This document shows positions 10,931 through 20,885 of a stretch of DNA of 64,000 bases, in pieces (the first letter of the stretch is position 1; every line of letters begins with the position of its first letter). Made by a program: the position numbers and the translations under genes. The stretch lies in NCBI GenBank assembly GCA_002749535.1, contig MZZL01000408.1:356693-420692 (forward strand), written 5' to 3'. The DNA is from Apophysomyces variabilis (taxonomy: Eukaryota; Mucoromycota; Mucoromycetes; Mucorales; Mucoraceae). Under the pieces are notes generated by a model, which was not told the DNA's origin, ran no database searches, and saw only the letters and a program-made list of their open reading frames with translations.

Positions 10931-13784
10931 TAGCGGAATGTGAGCCGATCGACATGCTATAGAAAACATAAACCCTGTATGCATATCATTTCTTTTAGCT
11001 TAAAAGGCACAGGTTATCTGATAGGCTACTACTACAGCGTAGTAGCGAGATGTAATAAACACTGGGTGTATTAATACGCCAAGATTCAAATTTGACAATG
11101 GTGCATCGCTCACTGTATGTTATTCACAAGGATCTTTCATCCATCTTTATTTGTAACAGACTTCACGATTTCCGAAATATAATCACAGAGCCACTGACGT
11201 CTGTAAAAAGGTTGCGCGACTGTCTTGGCTTGTATCCGAGTTCATTCCGAGCTCTAGTGCGCTTATCCTTTCACTAGAAGATGAGGTAATGAACGCAACT
11301 ATAACTGGATTCGACATTGCGTCTTTGGAAAGTATCGGTACGCAAACTTAAAATTTACTGCTTTTTGCGCAAGATCCACTTCATTTTTTATATAGATGAG
11401 AAGACATCGTGTCAAAGTTATCGCTTTACCTCATGTTATGGGATCATACTAGTCACGGGGTACGGCCATGATCAACATTGCTTGATAGACACCATGACGC
11501 ATACTAAAAATAATGTGGTAACTCAAAAGAAAAAGTTATTCTTAATTTAGCTGTTATCCTGATGAATGTGAACACTAAAAAAGGTCTCTATGGGACGTAA
11601 ATCCTTGCTACAGTATGACCCCTACATGGGATTTTACCTTTGGGTTTGGGATAGTCGCTGAAATCTGGAAGAATCCCATCATCTTGGCCATGTATCAGAC
11701 TAACAGGCTCAGTGTACGGCTTGTAGCTCGTGGATTCGATGTGAAAGCAGTAAGTAGGACTTTACTGTTCATAGTTGACCATCATTGCACAGTTTGATGA
11801 CAGCGTGACCCAGGTGATTCCAGAATACGTTCTATAATTTCTCTTATGGTCCGCAAGGTAAACAATATGTAACTATAGCAATGCAGACCCAAAGCAATTG
11901 GCTAACCTATTGATGTATGGCCTTATGGAACGCTTGTATTCAAGTACAGTACAAACAGAATGCAGAGAAATACATTATCAAACGTTTAAAATTATTCCTG
12001 CTTTGAGCACTGGCTTACCTCAAAAACGAACATCGAAAGTATCTTTCTCACATTATACTAAAGAAATGTCGTTTTGCTGTTGGGTCCCACATAAAAGGTC
12101 TTGGAGGACCACAAATTTCCATTCAAGGCAAACTTTTCAGATACCGTTGCTACCTCATTCGCAGAAAAGTTTCACTCCGAACGCCGTTTCAAGCCCATTT
12201 CCATATTTGAAAATTAGCGAATATATTAGGGAAGCCACTGATTTCTACCAAAAAAAACAAAACTGGGGCTGCATTACCCTCATCCATCAATACAGGAAAA
12301 GGGAAAATCACTGTTACTCAATACACCAAAACAGAAAGTGTGATCATTGCAACGTTTTACAATCAAAAATATAGTCACTACCACACTTAAAAAGAATCAT
12401 CTCATGGTTATAGAAAGGGAGCTCTTGCCCTCCTTTCTACTTCAATGCGTATTTTATATATTATAAGTTGTGTCTGTCCGTACTATCCTGAGAAACTTGT
12501 ATACAGCTTTACAAATAAAATTAATAGCCGGCCAATAGTCTCTCCATGCACTTGGAATAGGTTTTCAACAATCGTTTCCATATCATCCTCTGACAATTAT
12601 CTCTTCAAGCACTGAGAATAGCTTTTCGTACTTAGGCCAGGAGAAGCTGCGTAAGCAGCTTCAAAAATTACTTCCACGGTTGCTGCAATATGTGTCTAAT
12701 GAACCTATACCTGACACCAAATGGCTGGGTGCGGTGGGTGTGCGGTGGAATGGTGGGGAGGGGAGGGGGGAAGGCGGGCGCGCTGCGAAGCGAGCCGGGC
12801 CAAGGCTGACCATCTTTAGACAACGGTGCCTTTAAATTCGTAAAAGCCGTGACAGGAAACTTTGATCCTGCACGATCCGCTTTTTCCACCACTGCAGCAT
12901 GTGAGAGAAAGCTATTTTGTTTCTCCGGATACCTAACAAGCAGTCAAGAGGCCGAAACACAGGCATTAATCTGAATAGTCGTTGCTATACTATTGGGATG
13001 TATTTGCTGGGTAACCTCATCTCAATTTCTTGGGAAATAGTCAAACTGCGAATGTCCTTTGAGGAGTTATCGCCATTTTGACTTTGCTTGAAAGACACCT
13101 CGCATGTTTTTGCTTCGTTTTCATAATACATTATCTAACTTGCTTAGGCACTAACCATTCTCGGTGACCCAATAAATGTTGTCTTATTATTCTGCCACGT
13201 TGCTTGGTAGCGCTTCCAAAGCATAAGCCATCCATTTCGCGACGGATATGTATAACTGCGCCGCTGCGATCAATGCACATTTGAATACTTATTCCTTCGT
13301 TAATCAAGATAACATGAACCTGTGAAATATGAATATCTTAATACAAACAATCACTCTACATACTGGACATGGAGATTTCGTTGACCACTGTTGTCAAAAG
13401 AACGAACCAGATTCAAAGGTAAACATAGCTACTTAAGCAATTATATAATACATAAGAAGAACAATTACGAGCAGTGTAATTGTGCGTGAAATGATCGACA
13501 CATCAAATCTTTTTTGAGAATATTTAACGGCGATTCATCCAACGGCATTGATCATGGTCAGAGGAGACTCAGATGGTTTCCCTTGGTAACGGAAGAGATA
13601 CCCACATCAATTTATTACGGACTTAATCATAATGATTCAGTCATTTATGACAAAGTTATTCTGTTATATATGTTTGATCGTTTTCCTTTCTTTATTCCAA
13701 TCTTCTTTTACCCATTTCTTCTTTAAGCTTCTTCTTTTTCCTTCCGAGTTTCAAGGAGATGCCGCCTAAAAGCGCAAATCAACA
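10931..13784. other. gene-poor flank of the Fanzor relic
   Basis: No gene can be supported here. A 158-aa open frame (11898-12374, +) has no recognisable motif, and neighbouring frames look equally coding-like or not at all. A G-rich, CpG-rich island at about 12,720-12,800 is listed separately. I see no serine or tyrosine recombinase that could be the mobility partner of the Fanzor, and no clear terminal repeats. Confidence 0.4.
12752..12778 (+). other. G-quadruplex-forming motif
   Basis: Runs of four, four, six, two and three G lie within about 25 bases (12755-12778), separated by one or two bases. This meets the usual G4 pattern. It lies in a local GC-rich patch (12,725-12,800) in otherwise AT-rich sequence, with no gene attached. 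Confidence 0.6.
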
Positions 13785-16700
13785 ATGAAAAGAACAGGTA
13801 TGACGAAATGTATTGTACAAGAATGTCTTCTTAATGGCAATCACACTGATGATGACGATAACGGAGTTATCGCTTTTACTAGCGATTCACTATTTTAAGA
13901 TATTGTATTAGACACTCTTGCCAAAGTGGATCTTTCTCAAGTGTCAGAGAGCACCGTGAAGTGGCTGAAGACAGTCTGCGAACTAACTACAGCTCCACCT
14001 GTCCGAAAGAAAAGAAAGAAGACCGTTGAGGAGAAGGAGGCCGAGGCGAAGCGAAAAAAAAGCGGCAAAATCGAAGAATCCTATAAAGTCTATATAACCG
14101 ATCCCAACAAATACTGCAACACCATAAAATTTCGTCGCCAAGGACAATGCGATCACATTCTCGCTGTTCAAGCAGCCTGTGTCCAAGCCATGTCGCATCC
14201 AAATCGGAAGATGCCAAAGAACGATTAGGGGAGTCGCCCCTGCCTTACACGAGAAAGATCAGTTTGGCTGCGGTGTACAGCGAAAACATAGTGCTTAGAA
14301 TATGAGACTTACAGACATCTATAAAAAGTTAGTATTCTCTTTTTGTTGTGCTGAATTCTCACACATGAAATGTGGTTTAGCTTTGACGCAAGAAACTGAG
14401 CTACTTTCTTCACGCTTTGTCCTTTGGCGATTATCCAACAGCAAGCCTATTCCGCATCTGTGTTTCCAGCAGGGCTTTTTCTATGCATGCGGACAAATGA
14501 TTTTGGGAAGAAACATCACCTCAAGGCAAATACTACAGCAACCAAAATTTCTCGCAGACTTGCACACTGTCTACAAGGAATATGCGAAATTAAGGACAGG
14601 CCAAGACGATAAACCGTTAGTTGACATACCCGGTGATATAATGCACTGTTTCGCGTCTACATGTGCTCAAATGGCAGTCGCGGCTTCCAATCATGTAGTC
14701 GAAAATTATAGTCAACGTATGGAGAAGTATATCAAATACTGTCTCCAAATTGAGCTGGCAAGTAGAACACCTGTCAATGTTTTTAGCTTAACGCACTTTG
14801 TGCAAAAGCAGGAAAAGCTCAAGATAGATATCACAACGGAAGATATAAAGAAACTGGCCAAGTTTGCCTATGACATTGGGGCAAAGGGACAACCGCATTA
14901 TCCGTACTCAGTCGTGCCAAGGGACGAATTCAAGACTGCAATCAATACGGTCTTGCAGAATGTCAATATTGGTCCTGAAAATGTTCCTGTCACGTCAACC
15001 GAGCTGACGGCTAAACCTCATGTCTATATGCGGCCTTTGTACGAAATCCTCGAGGACCTCGAGCCTTTAGGTGATACACCAGTCCGCAAACCGATGCCGA
15101 TCCCTTCTCGAGGGTGGTTATTTCGCAAATTTTCAGAGAAATTAGAGAGTTTCAAGAATCCTTTCAAGACGAAAAAATCATTCTTAATAGGGTGGACCCG
15201 AAAAGCTATTTGTAGTCTAGCCGAAGATTTACCTAAGGTAACAAAACAAAAAGGAGGGAATTCATCACGTTAAAAATGGGATATAGCTTCAAAAGCAACG
15301 ACAACGGTGTCACATGTATAATTCTTTGCGCTAAGCAAACATCTCTTAATGCACCAAACTTATTCGAGAAAGAGATACGATCAGTGTTCAAAGAGGATAT
15401 TTCTTCAGTAGACTATGTTTATATACAGAAGCTTTTGACAAAAACTGCTAGAAAAGTGGTCAGAGGGGTTTTTATGCCAAAAATCCAAGGTTCCAGCGAA
15501 CGTCTATTTATAATCATGCCACGAACGGCAACTACCTGGCGATATATCCAAATAGATCACCAAACATTAGCATCATTGGTTGGAGTTAGCCAAAGAGCAA
15601 ACAAAGACGAAATGTTTTGGGAAGCGTTTGCTTTCACAAAAACAAAAGAAATACGATCATTAGATGAAATGAAGAACTCAAACCAGAAAATGTTTTGGTC
15701 GCTCGCAACAGACGGTTACACAGCGGCGTTTACGTTCTCCAGGAAAAGGCAACACTTGACTGAAGATAAGAAGTCGGCAAAAACTATGAAGGACTTTCAG
15801 GGGGATCTGTATGGCTTTGACTTGATAGGCGTAGATCCTGGGATAACGGATGCGTATGTTGCCAGCAATAGTCATGAAAAATATAGCCATGAGATCATAC
15901 CATCATCCACGAAAGAATTTTACCAAACTCGCCCATTACAACGCAAGCAAAGCAATCATGGACCGTATGAAAAACGAAAAGCCCAAGATCCAGCAAATCG
16001 AAAAAGATATGCCTAGCGCAAGGACGGCCAGTATATCTCAGTTCGATCGTTATGCTCGCTTTTTATTGTTGCACATGTCGACATTACACCAATACTACGA
16101 TAAGAGGTATGCAAGCCTCCGTTTTTGGCGGTAAGCTTAAAATCGTCATTCTATGTGCATCATTAACTTTATGTACCGCTCATTGAAGACATATTGATCG
16201 CCAACAGGCTAGTGACGAGTTTGCGGAACGTTTAATATCCAGTGGCAGCAAATATCCTACAAAAAACACCAGAAATCAGAGAAGACATCGTAAGCAAAAG
16301 AAGAAACTCCGGAAAACGGCAAAACAAGACCAAGGCAGGAACTGTTAAGCGAACGGAAATTTCGGATACTGAACCGAGGTAAGAGTTAAAATGTGAAAAT
16401 AGATGCTTTGTCGGTGACATGGACAAGTCGTCGTCGTTTGGACTCTTCCCTGGAAAATAGAAGTAGAACCAGTTGTCGAAGGCTGCCGAATACATTTGCG
16501 AGGTAAAAGTCAACAGATAATTTAAAAGATTGGCTATGATAGTAGAAATAAATGGCCAAAGGCTACGCCGTATCCGACCCAAAGAAAGCCACTGTTTGCT
16601 TTTGGAAGTGCCATGTTCAATAGCACCTTGAAAGGCACACTAGCAGGAATTACCAACATCATTAGGAAGAAATATTAAAGAGAATGAATCCAGAGGACGA

Positions 16701-16976
16701 TGCAAGGTCGTAGACGTTGACGAGTTCAAAACGTCCAAAATTTGTTCTGGCTGTGGCGCAGAGAAACTACGTAACGTAAAAGGATCGCTGGGTCAGTCGT
16801 TGCATGCCGTCGTGCACTGCGAACAATGCAAAACGGTTTGGAATCGGGATTGTAACGCCAGCAGAAATATTAGACGTATTGCAGAGCATATGGCACTCAA
16901 TAACAATAACCGACCATCACCTTTTCAAAGAAGAAACCAATTGCCGGGACAAACCCCAAGCAAGACATGCAAGTGA
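13785..16976 (+). pseudogene. decayed Fanzor (eukaryotic TnpB-like RNA-guided nuclease)
   Basis: The reading frame is broken but collinear with Fanzor proteins. In order it shows: MKRTGMTKCIVQ (13785); a Lys-rich segment (13,990-14,090); FYACGQMILGRNITSRQIL and NHVVENYSQRMEKYI (about 14,480-14,740); WRYIQIDHQTLASLVG; FWSLATDGYTAAFTFSRKR; RuvC-I as LIGVDPGITDAYVASN (Asp codon 15834); HEIIPSSTKEFY; RFLLLHMSTLHQYYDKRY; FAFGSAMFNSTLKG (16586 on); VDVDEFKTSKICSGCG (CX2C at 16743-16754); a second CX2C (HCEQCK); and RuvC-III as WNRDCNASRNIRRI (Asp codon 16848). The stop is at 16974. The order RuvC-I, zinc finger, RuvC-III with the DXNAXXNI ending is diagnostic of TnpB/Fanzor. Breaks include a TAA at 13896 and frame changes near 14,195, 15,250, 15,927 and 16,676. 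A likely real intron spans 16131-16211 (GTAAGC...CTAG). A TAA at 16345 and more stops follow before 16586. No transposase or terminal repeats were found. Confidence 0.85.
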
Positions 16977-19157
16977 CTCAGTTCGCAGTGGTGAGTGAAA
17001 TCCACATGACTTTGCCAGTGTTACTAAGCGACTACGATCTATCCAACGCAGTGGAACGAGCCGAAGAGACTTGTTAACGAGTAAAATAACCGTTCCCATC
17101 GGCGTTTGTTAAATGGTTAACCTATTTTGCAAAAGGAAATGGTATAGTTTAGTAAATGCATTGCTTGAGTAATCCCATAAGGAACAACTCCATAAGACCG
17201 GAAGTCTGTAGTATGCCGCTTTCACTGTCATGGTACCTTAGAACTGTCAGGGTATCGCTGTTATCAGCCAAAGCCATGGTAAAAGTTTGCCAGAAGCGGC
17301 TTATAGTTTACCCAAAATTTCTGTACTAAAGTCCTTGCTTTCATATCGTGCAGATGACGGAGTTAACTACAGCAACTTTCATACTTGTCATCTTATAGTT
17401 TACCAAGGAATATTTGTATCATTAGCTTATACTAAGTTCATACTCGCACAAATCGTGATACAAGGATCCAAGCTCGAAGGAGTTTCGTTAGGACGAACCA
17501 AATGTGAACTTAGATGGTCAACAACAGGGGAAAGCGACCCCATTGCTATTTTTTGTTTGCGGAATAGCTACACGTTGTATGATTAAACGGCATGAACTAG
17601 TAATCTTTTGCTAACGAATGTTCTTTTGCAATCTTATTTGATCTGTATGTGACGCTCTGCTGGACCGCAGCGTGAAACGTATTGTTGTGCAACAAATATT
17701 CAGTTGTGGTTTCATTGGAAAGCGCGGGACAGGCTGGTCGGATATAGATGGGATATATCAAAGTCATTTGAACTGTAAAAAGGTATCACCAACAGACGGG
17801 CATGTTTTTCTTTTCATACCAAATAAAGGGGACATTAAACAGTTCTGTATAACATAGTAAAGTTATGCTTAGACAAGCAATGTCACTTTAAACATGAGTG
17901 ACCGAATTTGTTAAATTGGCCTGCACAAGTGTACAGCCATTCTTGAACTTTAAAAATGGGACTAAATGTGAAGCAGCGCGTACCTATGGGAATATTTGAG
18001 TCGTGTCCATATCGCTCGCTTCCTTTCTCTCTATTTCCATGGGGATAGTGTATGTGTGTCACATTTCCTTGTGTAATGAAGATCAATGGTGCACCTCAAC
18101 AATATGTTGAGTTTTTTGAGACTGGTTACAAACGTGCTATGCCCTAGGGAAGAAAAAGGAAAAGATCGTAGAAATTACAAAGAAATATCAACTACCAGAA
18201 AGAAAATAGAGAGGCTGTTCAAGGAGACGAGGTCCTGTTCCTATATCAACCCCGTAAGTGTTTTCTAAGGCATTCAAACATAGCGGTGAAGGATAGGGTT
18301 AATACATGATCATATTGGGTATTGGATATACAGGGTCTTCGGTGAAGAGCATGATGTGATGATGAGCTAAAAGCCGTTTCTTTTTTTTTTGTTTTCTTGC
18401 TTCTTTTCTAGGGACACTCCTAAGCTAAAAACGTGCTCCTCTCACTCCCGGAACCCGTGCCCGCAAGCATAACACCTGTTTCATACAAGGAAAGAAATGT
18501 ATCAAAAATGTCTAAGAGAAAGATGGAGAAACACAGTCCAACACCAATAAATTTCATGGCAAACTAACATTGCATTCTTCTTTGCCACTAAGTCTCTCTG
18601 ACAAATGCTGGTAAAAAGTTGTACTTTGCTCCTTTTAACAAGGAGAACTAAATAACGCCGCTGTACAAAGATGCCTCGGAAAAGAAAAAGAATCGTTTGT
18701 TAATGTATTGGGCGCGCGTCTTTTTGCCTGACGCTGAATGCACGACCAGAAAAAAAACATGTTTGTGCGTTCGAAAGCGAGGGAGTTACGATGACGGGAG
18801 AGGTTTGAAGGGGATATGAGCGTCTTTTTCTTTTTCTTTTTTTTGTCATTGCCATCGAACGATACGAAAAGAGAGGGGTGGGAAAAGGGGAGGAACAAAG
18901 GGTACTACGTTCCATATCGGGCATTTCGCTTGGCTGCCGTGTATAATGAACTGCAAGAAGAAAATAAGGGGGCGAAATATGGATGTGTGTATTTGTTTTA
19001 TTTTGCACAAAGGTAAAAAAGGGAGGCTAACTAACCTAAAACACGGGGAGCATGCGTTGAATGAAGGAATGGTATATAAGTAAACACGCTCTGCCACTTG
19101 GAATGATAAGGACTAAGTCTTCAGGAACTTCTTTTACCTATATTTGTATCGATAACG
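16977..19157. other. intergenic; Fanzor 3' flank, then upstream region of the kinase gene
   Basis: No coding gene is supported. The first 130 bases are where a guide (omega) RNA would be expected if the Fanzor still had one. The last 100 bases carry the TATA box of the kinase gene. Several short frames (for example 17287-17586) show no motif. Confidence 0.4.
19073..19080 (+). promoter_or_regulatory. TATA box of the Ran1-like kinase gene
   Basis: The sequence TATATAAG begins 85 bases upstream of the kinase start codon, a normal distance for a fungal core promoter with a short leader. Confidence 0.55.
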
Positions 19158-20348
19158 ATGTTGCCAAACGAATTACAGGACAATCATGCAGACGCCCAAC
19201 TTCTCATTAACTCCTACGTGGACGACAACATGATCCAATTACAGTCTATCCTCGGCACAGGAGCGTATGGTGTTGTATATCTTGGCCGACATCGAATGAC
19301 AGGCAAATCCTACGCTGTAAAATGGATCACCAACACTAAATCAGCTGAGAATGAAATTCGGATACATTCACACTTGAACGGACATAAGAATATCCTAGGA
19401 TTCGAGAAGGTGGTCCGCGAATATGGAAAGATCTTCCTCATCCTGGAATACGCGCGCGGCGGTGATTTATTTGCAGCTATTACAAAATGCGCTGTTCCTG
19501 ATAATCAGACCATTCGCCAGCTCTTCATTCAGATCCTAGACGCTATCCAACATTGTCACCAACATGGCGTTGCTCATCGCGACTTGAAACCAGAGAATAT
19601 CTTGCTTGTGGATCGATGCGTTAAATTAGCTGACTTTGGACTGGCAACCACACAGCCCGTTTCCGCCGAATTTGGATGTGGCTCGACCTTTTACTTTTCG
19701 CCAGAATGTCAAGGAGGCGTCATTCGCGATAACAAGCGTATCAAAGCTTATAGCACCCAATTGAACGACATTTGGAGTCTAGGCATCATCCTGATCAACC
19801 TTGTGGCTGGAAGGAATCCCTGGCGACAAGCCAACCTGGGCGATCCTACCTTTGCCGCTTACGCACGTAAACCACGCCGATTCTTCCGGCAGATCTTCCC
19901 TTGTATTTCCAACGAACTAGATCTTATCCTTCAACGAATCTTTTGCCTTGATCCAGCTCGACGTATTTCTCTACCTGAGCTTCGCTATCGCATCCTTTCC
20001 TGTAGAACCTTTCTACGTGACAAAGAGCCCCTGGCAAGTGTCACGGAAAATACGTTCAATGTCAACCATACCAACTTTGTGCCAACTTCACAACCCGTTA
20101 AAATGTCGTTAACCATCCTCGACTATGTAAACTACTTTACAGACGAATTTTCTCCCTCTACTACTTCTTCGCTCATCACACCACCTACGCCTTCCTGCTC
20201 TTCCTCTTCCTCTTCATCCTCTTCTTCCGAGACATCTCTCCATTCTCCCGCTGTACCAGAAACAGTAACACTAAACCAACCAAAACAGTTCATAGAAGAT
20301 CCTCTCTTGGTCCAGCCACCGTCGCCGTTCATCCATTGGACTGGTTAA
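19158..20348 (+). CDS. Ser/Thr protein kinase, Ran1/Sks1/Vhs1 family
   Basis: This is an intron-less gene of 396 aa. All kinase subdomains are present: the Gly-rich loop GTGAYGVVYLG, the Lys in YAVKW, HRDLKPENILL, DFGLATTQ and the APE region as GCGSTFYFSPEC. The DIWSLGIILINLVAGRNPWR and IFCLDPARRISLPELR segments are characteristic of the fungal Ran1 (Pat1)/Sks1/Vhs1 group. Members link nutrient state to cell cycle, meiosis or glucose adaptation. That role is known for the family and only inferred here. The C-terminal tail (from about residue 300) is low-complexity and includes a run of Ser codons. The catalytic residues are intact, so the kinase should be active. A TATA box lies 85 bp upstream of the ATG. 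Confidence 0.9.
   Translation: MLPNELQDNHADAQLLINSYVDDNMIQLQSILGTGAYGVVYLGRHRMTGKSYAVKWITNTKSAENEIRIHSHLNGHKNILGFEKVVREYGKIFLILEYARGGDLFAAITKCAVPDNQTIRQLFIQILDAIQHCHQHGVAHRDLKPENILLVDRCVKLADFGLATTQPVSAEFGCGSTFYFSPECQGGVIRDNKRIKAYSTQLNDIWSLGIILINLVAGRNPWRQANLGDPTFAAYARKPRRFFRQIFPCISNELDLILQRIFCLDPARRISLPELRYRILSCRTFLRDKEPLASVTENTFNVNHTNFVPTSQPVKMSLTILDYVNYFTDEFSPSTTSSLITPPTPSCSSSSSSSSSSETSLHSPAVPETVTLNQPKQFIEDPLLVQPPSPFIHWTG
20191..20229 (+). repeat. TCY-type microsatellite coding for poly-Ser
   Basis: This tandem TCT/TCC/TCA tract lies inside the kinase tail and encodes an almost uninterrupted Ser run. It is likely length-variable between strains. Confidence 0.7.
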
Positions 20349-20885
20349 CTAAAAAAAACCCAAAGCATCATTGGGTGAGCAAACCGTGGCATGGGTTTCT
20401 ATCCATCACTCTCTATTTTTTTTCCATTTGTAAACCTTTTCTGTACCCTTCCCGTTCCTTCTCAGCAAAGTGATCATTAGCTCAAACACATTCTATATAC
20501 ACATACATACAAATTTGTACATTAATTAGATTATTTCATTCTGTTATGTTCTTTTCTCCCAAAATCGTACCCCCTTTATGAAAATTTAGAATACATACAT
20601 ACACATACACTTTCCATAGGAATAAACAAGGAAGGACTGTCATTTACTCTTTTTATTCTTTTCTTTTTGACCCCACCACTTTACCGCGTGGTATGTAACC
20701 CTTCACCTCCTTTCCATTTCTTTTCCACGTTGCAAGGGAGTTTGCATGTAATATGAATGCATCTCTTTCCCCTTGATATCTTTTTCCTGGAAGCGGACAG
20801 TGGGCACGGTTATGATAATGATGGTTAAATGATAATGATAATGTAAACTAAGTAAGGGTATCATTTTATTATTAAAATTTTAGGA
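20349..20885. other. convergent 3' region of kinase and P450 genes
   Basis: These 537 bp are T-rich 3' UTR-like sequence. They include short ATAC repeats (about 20,500 and 20,590) and several GATAAT repeats at 20,813-20,845. No gene is seen. Confidence 0.5.

Noticed and set aside
11898..12374. 158-aa open frame on the + strand
   Set aside because: It has no domain, skewed composition and no start context. Two other frames over the same bases look equally plausible.
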